64,000 nt of DNA, taken from NCBI GenBank assembly GCA_023374025.1, contig SIJG01000203.1, positions 1-64,000 of the forward strand, written 5' to 3'. Origin of the DNA: Heterodera schachtii (Eukaryota > Nematoda > Chromadorea > Rhabditida > Heteroderidae). The position numbers were made by a program, and so were the translations under genes. How positions within the stretch are numbered: position 1 is the first letter of the stretch; every line of letters begins with the position of its first letter. The notes below the pieces were generated by a model. The model was not told the DNA's origin, made no database searches, and saw nothing but the letters and a program-made list of their open reading frames with translations. Below, in pieces: positions 13,213-25,332 of the stretch.

Positions 13213-15844
13213 ACATCCAGACAGATCTGTCTTGGTACACATTTATTATTTTAAGTTTTTATTACTTATTTAATCAATATTGTCTAAAAGTTTTCCCTAT
13301 TATTCAATTTATTATATTAAACATAATATTTGCCTATTATTATTTTTAGGTATTTAGAAAAAAATGTGATATTGCAAAGCCAATGTTTTGTTAGTTACTC
13401 ATAGCAATAAATATGTTTTTATTTCTTATTTTTGAAATTTATTAATAAATTTGTGCGTAATTGTATTCAGCATGAAAAACGAAATTTTTATTTATAATTT
13501 ATAAATCTACATGATAATATTGCATTTTTATACATAATCACACTTAAATATGTTTAGATGTTCATTTAAATTAATTTAATTCTGTAATTTAATCATTTTA
13601 TTTAAATGCTATCTTAATTTAAGCACATTTTGTTTCGAACTCATCAACGGTAAATTTTTAAGAAGTTAAATTTTGGGTTTTGTTTTACACCTGTTTTTAT
13701 CTTGCCAAACACCTCAAGTAATCCTTCTAATTACTGTCTGGTTTTTAATTATATTTCTTCTAGTTTTTTCAATAATTTATATAAACATTGCTTGACAGCA
13801 TTTTAATTTTTCGCTAAAAAAATTCTATTAAATTATTATTTTTGAGTGCCTTTTTTTAAGAAATTGTATTTTCAATTCAAATTTAAAATTCATATTTTGC
13901 TTAATTTTTCGGATATGCCTTTTGAAAATTTAAAAGGTAAATTTATTAGGGCTGTATTCTTGGGCATATTAAATTCATTTATATTTTTTTTAAAAATATA
14001 AAATTATATCAAAGTAACATATGTTGTGAGACATTTCTCAACATTCAGAATAATAATTATTTTTAATGTTATATGTTTAATTTTTGTTTATTTAAAGTTT
14101 TAAAAGTAAAAATTATGGCTGGAATTAAATTGAAATAAAAGAAATTATTCACAATATTTAATGTTAAGCTCTCTTTGTTTTTTTATTACAGTATTAAGCT
14201 TGAAATTACAATACAATTTAATGTTTTTCTATAAATTTATATGATTGTTATTTTTTACACTTTAGAATTTTTTTGTTATTTTATAATTTTTGGCTTTTTA
14301 ATACAGAAGAAATATGATTTTTCTATTCAGTTCATTCTTTCTCAATTAGATCATTTCAAAGTAAAATATTAAAAACTTAAAAAATCTTCTTTATCATTAA
14401 AATAAAAATATTAATCAGCTTTATAATGAATTATAATTTTTATAATTGAAATTATAAAGAAAACAAACCTTTTTATAATTTTCATATCACAAATAGAAAT
14501 TTTCGAATGTTTATTAAATCTTGACAGTTCCACAAGTTATAAAACTAACACGAATGATTATTATAAGACTTCGTATTTTATTTATGTTTTTTAGTTATAA
14601 ATATTAATGTTTTTTTTATAAGTTATAAAAGAAGTTATTATTTTTCAATTTATCAATAAATTTAAAATCGCACTTCAGTCGATGTTGTGAGCCCCCTTGG
14701 CACTTTAATTTTGTTTAGTTAATCTCTAATAATATCAGTATTTATATTTTTAATCAAATTTTTTATTAAAGACATATTTTTAATTTGCATTACGAATTTT
14801 CTATATAGACTATAAATTAAAAAGATTATTTAGAAAATATAATTTTTAACTTAAGAAATTACCTGATTGAATAATGTTTCATTTGATTTGATTTGTATAA
14901 TTATTGGTAAAGAACAATTTTTTACTGAATAACCCTAATCAAATTGTGTTAATTTCTTTTATTGATCTCATAAATTCAGATTCCTTAATTCATTTGTATC
15001 TCAAATAAATACATTTAATTAGTATTTTTATATCTCATTATAATTACTTTTAATTGTGCATGCATTTAGTAAATTTTAAATGCTAATAAACTTTTTCTGG
15101 CATTTAATTATTTATTTATTGCATTTTTTATTTATTTTTTTAATATATGATGGTGATATGTATTTTCAACTAGTCTTTTAATAAAATCTTGATATCTTCT
15201 AAGATTGTCCATTCTAGGTTTTAAATTAATTTTATCTCTTTTAAATGGTTTTTAGGTTTCCTGGATTGTATCGAACAACAATTACCAGCAAATTTATTTT
15301 ACGGAAACTTCCGTTATATAACAATATTTAGACTAACCTTTAAAAATTTAATTCACGCGAGCTAGTACGTTTGAAAGATATTATTTAATGCTCTTATAAA
15401 TTTATCAATATTTAGCCAATCTAAATGATTTTTGCTGACAAAAATAACATTCAAAATCTCATTTGACTTAATTTCTTATTTTTAAAGTATATGATGCATT
15501 TTAAAGTAATGTTATGGTTTTTATTTTAAATTTTACTGGCCACATAACGGACTTTATTAGGTTAAAGGTTTTGTAAATATTGCTACATTTTTTTTGTTTA
15601 TTATCAGCTTTTTATTGTTTTACGCTTATATCCATTTAATTACCAATGTTCCAATGTTGATTTTTTTTTAAATTTTGTGTAATTTTTTAAAAATTATTTG
15701 CAAAATTGTTTTATAGTTAATTTGTTCCCTTCATTCTATTTGTATTTTATATTTCTTGTCTACAAAAAAAGCATTTGTTCTTTTTCTGGCTGAGCACCGA
15801 GTCTCTCGCGGTATTTTCTCTTTGTATCATGAATATTCGTCGTT

Positions 15845-15874
15845 CAGCTTTTTGTTTCATTTAATATAATTTTC
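15845..15874. repeat. Dispersed repeat, copy 2
   Basis: This is the partner of 8,857-8,885: CAGCTTTTTGTTTCATTTAA followed by TATAATTTT. It lies next to a GC-richer patch at 15,785-15,845. Confidence 0.4.
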
Positions 15875-18800
15875 TTGCCAATTAAAAATTTTATAATTAA
15901 TTTAAATTGCTACAACGTAAATTAATTTATTTTTGATATTAAATTGTATTTTTGGCTTTGTTTTCTTTTATTTTTAAAATATTATTATTTTAAATATTTA
16001 AAAGTATATTTAAAAATTATTATTATTGTCGTGCCCAATAAAATGAGCGGTCATGAATCGTCGAATTGTACCGTTATTTAATATAAAATTTTTTGTTCTT
16101 TAATTTTATTTGTGAATGGAGCCTAGCAACAAGGTTAATATTTTGTCCCAATTTTAAATTTTTTTTTTTTACAAATATTAGATCCATTTTGTTTTTTATT
16201 TATATCCTTCACAATTTTAAAACAACGTTTTCTTTTTTTATATAGTTTTTGGCTTATACTTTTATATTGCAATTTATTTATAAATAGTATAATAACCTGA
16301 TATTAAATTTTTTATGCGGATTTTTAATTTGACTTTTTCGTTTTTAATAGAGTAATATAACGTCCATTTTTTGCAATTTTTTCAAATATCCAATCTAAAA
16401 ATAAATTTAAATTTTTAACATCACTTTTTTTTAAGAAATTATTTTTCTTTTCTTTATTCATTAGTTTATCATTTAATTTTTTAATGAATTTTTTCAAATT
16501 TTATAAGCATTTTCAAATAAAGAATAAAATATTTTTTGTTCTCATTAGTTTAACTGTTATGAAATTTACTAATTTTTCGTAATCAATTTCAAGGGTAATT
16601 TTCCTCGCTCTAGTAGTATCAGTTTCCATTTTCTTTTAAAGTTCACATGTACTTTCAAATTTTGCACAATTGTTTTTTATTTTTTTAAATTAATATCTGA
16701 ATTTACTGCAAAAGGTATATTTTAATGGATATTTAATTAAATTAAGAAAAGGCCAAATAAATCTAATTTTTATATACAAATAATTAAACTATTAAAGCTA
16801 TATAAATTTAGTTTATGTTTTTATCTTGCTAAATATAAAATATTTTTTGAATTTATTTAAATTTTTCATATTGTAGATTATTCGTGGTCAAAAAAAAAAT
16901 TATAAATAGTTATTATAAGCAAATTTAATTCTTGATATTTTCAATCGTATTCGGGGGAGACGTTAACATAATTTAAAATATTTTTATTAGGGGTGCTCAT
17001 TTATTTTAATTGTAAAGTATGGAATTCATTTGTTCTCGTTTATAAAAATTGGATTTTAACAGATTGCATTTATTGTTCTATTTTTTATTGTATAAATTAT
17101 AAAATGATTTTTTATACAAAATTATGTTTAGCATCAATCAATACTTTCTATGGATTTTGCCTTCAAATAAACATTTAATTTATTTGTTTAATTATAATTA
17201 TTTAATTTTAATTATAATTGCATATTTATTTTTATTAATGTTTACTATTGTTATTAACTTAATGAATCACCACTCCTTTTGCTTAGTTAAAATATTTGGG
17301 ATTAATTGTCAAGCGATTAATAAACTTTTTTTCAACAAATAACTCCTTTTTCCATTTAGATATTATTCATAAACAGAAATTTAAATTATTTTTTTTAAAT
17401 AATTTAATTTATATACTTTATTCAAAAATTGTAATATCATTTATTTTGTTTTTTTTCTTCATTTATTCTTATTTTTCCTACCATGACCCAACTATCGTGT
17501 CATGGATTTCCTTTCCACTCTGGTAGTACATATTTATAGATTCTAAAAAAGCAATATTTATAAACACTTAAATATTTTTATTTTTAAAATTCAGATAAAA
17601 AATTGTGTTATGGTTCTTCAAATTATCCAAAACATATAATCTAATATAAAATTTTTATTTTTCCTTGTCATATCAGTGAAAATTTTTCTTGTTATTGTAA
17701 AGCTAATAAAATTATTATTTTTTATTTTAGTCTTCTTTTGCTATTAACATAAAATAGCAAGCTCTTCTTTTTAACTTTACTTCTTTTCTTTCTTGATTTG
17801 TCGGAAAGTTGTTGTTGTGTACAATGTCAAAGGTTGAGTATATGCCACTTGAAGTAATTTTTTCTAATTTATTTATTTTTAATCATTTTAACAAAAATTT
17901 GCATATTATTATTGTTATATGGTTCCATTTTAGTTTTTTTATATTAATATTTTTTAATTTTCCTTGTGGTTCGTTTCTCATCAACTTTTTGCATTTGCTA
18001 ATTAATTACTTTTTTTGTCCATGTTTATTTTTTTGTATAGTTATTGTGCGATGCATATAATTATTAAAATTCATTATCTCTATTTTATTTTGGGTAGAAT
18101 AAGTAATAATTTAAAAAATATATTTACTTTTGTTGTAATTTTTTAGTCGTTTTTCCATTCGGTAAATTTTATTTATTAAAAGCTGATTGCTTTTCACTGA
18201 TTTATTTTTTCTATTTTTATCAAAAAGTTAATAATCTATACTATTTTATATATTATTTATAAATAATTAATTAAACAAATTGAAGCGTCTCGAAATTCGT
18301 TAAAGTATGTCGGTGATTTGTGAGCGGCGGTGAATTAAGCTCTTTACTGGTGCAATTTATATGATTGTTTCTTGTTTAAGATCCTTTGGTAAATTAATTT
18401 TTATTTAATAATTTCTAGTTTAATTATTCTTTATTTCATTGTTTATTTATGTCATTTTAATAATTCTTAGGAAAAGTAATTATTTAAATTTTTTTTTCTT
18501 TTTTTGCAAAAAATTGCATTTTTATAATTTATTTCTGTGTACTTTCTGCATTTGATTATTAAATTAATCATATTAGTATATTGGTGCATTTCAATATATC
18601 TTAATTATTACTTTTTGACCTTGAAATAACAGTCTTGGTTAGCTTTGTTAACTATTGTATAATTTCTTATTATTCAATCTATTCTTATCTTATTTTCACA
18701 ATTTTAAGATATTATATTTATAATTTTTTAAAATTTGATTATAATTTACATGCTTACCTGAAAAATTTAAGCATAAAAAAATTCACGATTTTGATTATGA

Positions 18801-21460
18801 ATTCAAACGTATAAATTCTAACCTAAAAGGTATTTGATATTTTTGTCCAGAAATTTTTTAAATATTTTATTTTGACAAAGTGAAACTTAATTTTTTATCT
18901 TCGAAAAAAGAAATAAAGTTTTTTAAGAATCTTTCATTTCTTATTGTCGTACAGTTTTTACATTGGATTTTTATTCATTTGAAAATATTTTGTTCATTGT
19001 TTGAAAAAAAATTTGAGTTTATTATTTTTATTTGATGCATATGTTTTCATCGCATTTCGAATTTATCCTTAAGAGTTTTTTTAATTTTTAAAATTTTAAT
19101 AAATTTCACAAAACGAAAATGTGTGTTTATTTTTTTAATTATTTTTTTGGTAATTCTATTATTTTTAATTTGCTTTTTAAATTAGTTTTTTAATAAATTT
19201 TAAATATTATTATTATTTTACTCATTCTCTACAGCACTCAAAGTTCAATTAAATGTACACATTTATTATATCAAAATTTTAAAAAATTTTGTTTTGGTAA
19301 TGAAATGATTTTTTAAACTTTTCTTTCTGATTAATCCATTAAAGTATCATTCCGGAATCGGATAAGATTATGAAATTTGAAAAAACTGCTTTTATTAATT
19401 TTTTTAATGTGCTTTTCTTTAATTATATTTTTTTATAATAAATCAAGAAATTTAATATAATTCTTGTCTTTGAATTAAATTGGTCATCTTTCTTTGGTAC
19501 TGCAAATTTATTTGATGCTTTCAAAAAAAATAGTTTCTTTAAAATTATTGTTCTAAAACTTATTTCTGTTCATAATTGACATATACAATATGGAATAGCT
19601 TACAAAAATAATTCTTCTCGACGTCATATCGCCGTAATTTATTTGGTTAATTTTAATGTTATTTAATAATTAATAATGATTGTTCATTTGGCAATAGTTT
19701 TTTATATATTTGCGACCGGTTCGATTCACTCTTTGTTTATTGTACTTCATATTTGAAAAATTAAATTATTTTTGAATCGAAATTTTAAATTTTAAATTAA
19801 TTATTATAAACTGACCAAAAAATTAGCTTAATTGTTGAATTTTTATGAATTTATGATAGAAAATTAGAATTATGTGTGGGAAGATTTTAATGGGGTTTGT
19901 TTATTTGAAAAATTATTGTAATCTGAAGTTTAAAATTAATTCTGTGTTATTCCATATTTTATTTTAATAAATCATATTATTATTAAAATTTATTTAAAAT
20001 TTCTCCTTGTGTTTAAATAATAGCATATCATATATATAGAGAGTTTTCTTTTGTATTTTAATTTTCTTCATAGTTATTTTGCACCCAAAAATTCCATTAT
20101 GGTTGTTAATTTTTTCAAAATAATAACAAGAAATGAAAATATTAATTTATGCCTTCTTTATTTAATAAAAAATATTTTTAAAATTATTTTATTTTCCAAT
20201 TCCTTGGTGAAATTTTCATGTCTCTTCTATTTTTGCATCTTGGTTAGTTACCATCCATAATGTTTATTAATTCGTCTTGTTAAAGCGACTGAAACTTTTT
20301 TATGCAGTTCAAAATGTTTATTTTTTTTTTTTTTGCTATCTTATAACGAAAATTATTTTTTATTAAAATTATTGTTAATGCTTCACTTGCCGCGAAATAG
20401 TCATAATATCTCTGACTGATCTCGTTCTTTTTAATATATATTTTATTACATTTTGCTTTTTATTTTATTGTGTCATTTTCTAATTCGATCAAATTTGTCT
20501 TCTTAGCATAAATTTAAGATTAAATTTATGTATTTTTCTTTATTTACAATTTTCGGCATAATAAATTAATGATTTGTAAGTTCATTTTTTTTCTTTTAAT
20601 AAATATTCATATAAAGAAGATATATAATTTATTCATGTGTTAAATTATTCATTTTTATTTTGTTTTATTTAAGGTTTTAAAAATTTTTACTTTGTTTTTA
20701 ATTATTTGTTTCATTTATTTAAAATCTTGTGTCCCCGGTAATCTAGCCAATCTATGTAGTAACACTTTGTCGAACATTTAATAATGCTATGTTTATTGAA
20801 TAAATGAATCTCTTCACGATTTCATGAATTCCAAATATGGATTTAATTTAGTATTTATATATAACTCTTTAAGCGATTATGTTTGATAATGAAAATTTTT
20901 GTATTCATTTATTTACAATAAAAATCTTTTAAAATGCATTTTTCAAATAAAGAGAAATATAGATTCTGTTGGATTATTTTTATTAATATGGTACAATTAA
21001 AATAAATGATGCATGTTTAAAATAGTTCAAAAGGCATAATTAAGTCATGATGCTTATTGGGCGCTTTAAAAACATTGATTTTGTTTTTTGTTGCGCGTAA
21101 ATCAGATTAATAATTATTTATGTATTTTATTTCTAAATTATTAATAGTATAAAAAGAAAGATTGAAAAACCTTTACAAATTATTCGGTTATTTGCTCTTA
21201 TTTCCAAATTATTATAAAATTTGCAAATGATTTTCCAAACTTTTTTAAGAAGCATTCTTATCAAATATTATATTCTTGGTAGCACTTAATAGCACCAAGA
21301 GTCATCTAGTCCATTATTAGTTTATGAATGTTGAAAATTACAGCTAATAAAGGATTTTTGAGGTTATCAAATGATGTCAATAATGTTTAATTAGGAAGCT
21401 TAGATAAAAATGTATCATGCATTAAACTTTTCAAATCATTTATGGTCGTGTATTTTATTT

Positions 21461-21681
21461 TTAAACCTAATAGTTTTGTAAAAATATGCCTATTTATAGA
21501 ACTTGGTGTGACCCAAAAATTAAAACAAAAAGTTTGTACAAAAATCCGCTTGTTTATAGAACTTGGAGTGATCCAAAAATTAAACCCAATAGTTTTGTAA
21601 AAATCACATCTGTTTATAGAACTTGAAGTGACCCAAAAATTAAACCCAATAGTTTTGTAAAAATTCGCCTATTTATAATTT
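21461..21681. repeat. 60-bp tandem repeat, about 3.6 copies
   Basis: Copies begin at 21,461, 21,520, 21,580 and 21,640 with TTAAAcccAATAGTTTTGTA. Each continues with a variable patch and then TTTATAGAACTTGGAGTGAC and CCAAAAA. The unit is 59-60 bp and copies differ by several bases. The last copy runs into another repeat at 21,671. Confidence 0.8.
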
Positions 21682-21708
21682 TGGAACGGAGCATATACAT
21701 AGTTATAA
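21671..21708. repeat. Short dispersed repeat, copy 1
   Basis: ATTTATAATTTTGGAACGGA then GCATATAC. A second copy lies at 21,914-21,950, followed in both cases by an AGTTAT-like end. The copies are 243 bp apart in direct orientation. Confidence 0.6.
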
Positions 21709-21913
21709 AAAATATTTATGAATAATTTTAAAAATTAATTTATTAACCAAATTTATTTGATTATTAAATCTTGTTTGGTAAATTTGTGCTTTAAGGATAT
21801 TTTTAAAATTAATTATTAAAATAAAGGAGGAAGTGAAAATTTATTAAGAACATAAAAAATTAAGAAACAAAATCAAATAAACTTTACTTGATTTTTTTTA
21901 AAAAAATTCTTGA

Positions 21914-21950
21914 ATTTATAATTTTGGAACGGAGCATATACTAGTTATGA
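21914..21950. repeat. Short dispersed repeat, copy 2
   Basis: Same 28-bp motif as at 21,671. The intervening sequence is T-rich and unremarkable. Confidence 0.6.
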
Positions 21951-23744
21951 AATTTATTTAAAGTTTACCAATGAATTTTTTTTTAAATAAAAAACTGTGA
22001 TTTTTTTTTATAAAACTCATCCTCAAGAAATGTTACATATTATTTTTATAAAACTTATATAAAATGTTTTTTTTATTGTTTTATTTAAAATTTCGGAAAA
22101 AAAAATTTTTGTATGAAGTTACAAAAACAAACATTTTTATTTTAATGAATTGTCCTTTAATTTGGTTTTTTTGTCAATTATAAATTATTTAAATTTAATT
22201 TGAATTTGTTTGACTGAATTGATTTTTATTTTATATTTGTAAAGCATTTTTCTTTTTATTTTAATCAATAAAAGATTTCATTATTATAAATTCTATTTTA
22301 ACCTGCTATTTCCCTGATAATAATAATTTAAGTTTATTAAAATTTATACAATAAGAAATAATCTTGGTATGCGTTTCATAGAGATTTAAAAAATTCATTT
22401 TTAAGGTAAAGTGTTAACTTATCCTTTTTTCAATTAGAGTAGCTATTCATTATCGTCATAAAAGAAACATTTTTGTATATTTTTATAAATAGTTCTTATA
22501 CTTAAATTAAATATATTTTTGATTTTTAATTTTGCCCTTCTTTTGCATTGCTGCTTTCAAATTTTTCTTTATTTTTTATTTTTATTAACAGATTTTCTAC
22601 ATATAAAAAGGAATGCCTTATTATTTTGAATTTTTAATAAAATCATTTTTTATAATTTTTTTTTTGAATTAGGTTAATAAAGCGAGCAAAATTGAAGTAT
22701 TTTGTAATTTATTTACTTTAAGATTTTTTCAAATCAGATTCGTTTTGGAAATTATTGTTAAATTTTGGTTTTTACAATTTTAAATTATTTTTTTTAGTGT
22801 AACTTTTAAAACTCTCGAAGATCTTATTAAAATATTTTTCTCTATTTCCTTGAGTTGTACGGCCAATTTTCCTTTTTTCTCCTTGAGAAAATGAAAATTT
22901 TTCAATGTATATAAGTAATTGTTTTAATTTCAATTTTTAAATTAACTTTTATTAATTATCTGTGCTTTTGATAAGCCCTTTTTGTTAAACCATTGAATAT
23001 CATAAATATTAGTGTTTTATTTTAATAAGATGAATTGTTTATTTATTTTCATGATTAAGAATAAAAAGTTATTTCAATGGAATTTATCAATAGTTTGTTT
23101 TTAATGTAATTTATTTTTTTATATATATTTTTTAAAAAAGCTAATCAAGACAAGAAGCCAGCTATTTTTATTAAAATATTTTAAAATAGTTATAGTTGTT
23201 TTTTTAGTGTATAGTTTTTTATAATTTGAAATATTTTGTTTAATTGTTTTTAAAAATATTTAAGTTTTTATTTTATAATGCTTTTGAATGGGAAAAACTT
23301 GTAATTTATAAAATAAAATTTAATCGCTCTGCATTTTAATAGTCGTCCCTTCGTTAGTTCTTCTATAACTTTTCATGATTCATTTTTAATTTTTTTTTTT
23401 GCATTAATTTTAAAAAGGAAGATGAAATTTATTACCATAACACTTATGGCATATGTCATCAATAATTTAAATTCTTTCTTGCTCAATTTAAATTTTATTA
23501 CATCGATTTGTTTTTTTAAATTATTTTCAATCTATTTTTGAATGATTTTTTAAATTAATGTACAAGAATTTAGGATTATTTTTCTTAATTTTAATTAGTC
23601 ATGCTATTAAATAAATGCATTAATATTTAATTTTTTAATGAGATAAATGTTGTTCACTTTATTGAATGAAGTCTGTTGATCAAAAAATACTTTTATTAGT
23701 CGAAGATTGAACTTTTTTACAATATTTTGCTGTTTTAAATTCCA

Positions 23745-23757
23745 CCCCCCCCCCCCC
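23745..23757. repeat. Poly-C run
   Basis: Thirteen consecutive C in a strongly AT-rich context. Length may be unreliable in assembled sequence. Confidence 0.8.
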
Positions 23758-23952
23758 GAAATGAAATAAGGACAACAGAAAAAGTTTTATTTAATGGTTT
23801 TTGTTCTAATTTTTCATTTGATGTTTTTCAGTTTTTAACATTTATTCGGCTTTAAATTACAAAAAAGGTAACTGTTGTAACTGTTTTCTCATTATTTGAA
23901 ATTTTTGGATTTATCTTAAAACATCTCTTTTATGGTCATTTGAATACTTATG

Positions 23953-24191
23953 TAGGGATTTTCGGGGTCGCTGAGCACCAATCATACATCCATTTCGCCC
24001 AATTTCGGATGACGGACGCGATTTCGTACAAAAATAGACATTATTAAATTCATAAAATATGTTATATCGTGCATTTTAATCAAGTTTGTTGCATAAAAGT
24101 AATTTTGAAATAACTTTAAATTTCGATTTTTTGTTCGAGTTCGGGTCCGTGGTTCGAAATTAGGCGTAATGGATGTCATTTTCGTGATAAA
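23953..24191. mobile_element. Merlin-like fold-back fragment
   Basis: The left part (AGGGATTTTCGGGGTCGCTG, then a CATCCATTTCGCCC patch) and the right part (GTTCGAGTTCGGGTCCGTGG, then ATGGATGTCATTTTCGTGAT) resemble the subterminal blocks of the Merlin ends at 30,185 and 41,080, arranged in inverted order. The outermost TTTTCGGTTTTGTGACC ends are missing. It is therefore a decayed relative or an internal deletion. The 80-codon minus-strand frame here is not a gene. Confidence 0.5.
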
Positions 24192-24446
24192 TAAAAAAAT
24201 TTGAAATTTGAAGCAATTTTGCAAAATATTTTGGTTTTTGACTACAAACTCTGATTTTTTGTACTTGGTAATCTGATTTTTAAAATTGAGGAAATATTAT
24301 TATTGAAATGCAAAATATGAAGATGAATTGGAGTTTGAAAGAGGGGGGAAGTGCCCATTGGATGGGCAATGCCAAATGATGTACTGAGATAATGCCAATG
24401 ATGCCAACGAGTCAGCGTCGTTTTGTGTTTGGTTTTCTATTGATGC

Positions 24447-24552
24447 AGCGAGAGAGTGGTGGAGAGAGAGTCGGAGAGCAAAGAGAAAAACTTGAGAAAG
24501 AATGAAGGAGAAAGACAGAGAAAGGAGAGAGAGAGACGGAGAGAGAGAGAGC
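24447..24552. repeat. Third GA (purine) block
   Basis: About 105 bp of AG-rich + strand (GAGAGAGTGGTGGAGAGAGA and similar). Serine/leucine-rich minus-strand frames over it are artefacts. It lies at the T-rich to A-rich transition. Confidence 0.75.
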
Positions 24553-24690
24553 TTAAATTTTGACGTTCTGATTTTGAAAAAAATGTTATTTGAACTGGGA
24601 GCCCAACTGGAATAGGGCACCTTTTTAGGCTTTGAAATACTTGCAGTAATTTTTGAGGAAAACTGTCCAATAATTAATATTTATTAATTT

Positions 24691-24877
24691 CTGCCTCATT
24701 TCACGGCTTATTGTTGGACCAATTGCATCATTCTGCTCATCTCAGAACCTGGCATTAGTGCCGCCAACAATGACTTAATTGGCCATGGATGTCCAGCAGG
24801 CATTCACCTCCGTTAGCTGATCGCTGATCAACGAGCTCTCCGCTCTAATTGCCACATGGAATTGGATAACAAAAAAG
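24691..24877. other. High-complexity island, possible exon relic
   Basis: About 190 bp with near-balanced base composition, unlike the flanks, ending at a possible donor (AAG followed by GTAAAAAG at 24,878). Several frames are partly open on both strands. On the minus strand one reads VAIRAESSLISDQLTEVNAC before a stop; on the + strand MDVQQAFTSVS then a stop. Because several frames look protein-like, strand and frame cannot be decided. It could be a gene relic, a non-coding RNA or an unrelated insertion. Confidence 0.3.
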
Positions 24878-24947
24878 GTAAAAAGAAGAGTAATTTTTGG
24901 CAAATTATTTCGTTTTTGGCAAATATTGTGGGGCTTCATTTTTAGAC

Positions 24948-25332
24948 AAATGCCTAAATTTGTTACGTACAGTTAATCACGAAAAGCGCGTTTTTAGCTT
25001 GGTTTGGGGTATCTATTGGGACTTATAAGGCCTATTTTTGTGATAATTTCGCCATTTTAAGTGCCTATTTTAGAATTTTTCGGAAAAATCCTTCACAAAA
25101 TGCAATAAAACCAAAAAGAAACCCCCTAAGAAATAAAAAACTTTTTAAAAACGATTCCCTAAAGTAGTTTTTTAATAAAAAATAATCTCTTTAAAAATTG
25201 TTATTATCCGAAAAAACAAATTTTATATAATTTAATTTACAATTCAAAATAATCAAACTTAAATTTTTAATTAAAATTTTTATTTAGAAACAGGAAATTT
25301 TAGCCATTTTCGCCAAATTTAGGCATTTTGAG
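24948..25332. mobile_element. Decayed element related to the GTGCCTTTT type
   Basis: It contains GCCTATTTTTG and AAGTGCCTATTTTAG words. The core AAATGCAATAAAACC...CCCCCTAAGAAAT occurs in the same order as in the intact element at 32,712-33,222. The segment is bounded by inverted AAATGCCTAAATTTG (24,949) and CAAATTTAGGCATTTT (25,315). It abuts the next element at 25,333. Confidence 0.5.

Larger units (their letters stand above)
7340..23950. other. T-rich domain without genes
   Basis: About 16.6 kb in which the + strand is strongly T over A. There is no supportable gene; the few frames (16,993-18,060 and 20,051-20,260) code mostly for Phe, Ile, Leu and Asn and follow base composition. Short patches of near-balanced GC occur every few hundred bases, for example at 7,786-7,810, 9,612-9,680, 10,222-10,300, 11,312-11,360, 11,975-12,020, 15,785-15,845, 18,290-18,350 and 20,730-20,780. 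Several internal repeats are listed separately. Confidence 0.6.

Noticed and set aside
16993..18060. Four + strand frames of 61-83 codons in the T-rich domain
   Set aside because: Phe/Ile/Leu/Tyr/Asn content is exactly what T-rich DNA gives; there is no motif, splice structure or neighbour.
21461..21681. CRISPR array
   Set aside because: Units are 60 bp, contiguous and diverged, with only a short variable patch; the surroundings are eukaryotic and no cas gene is present.
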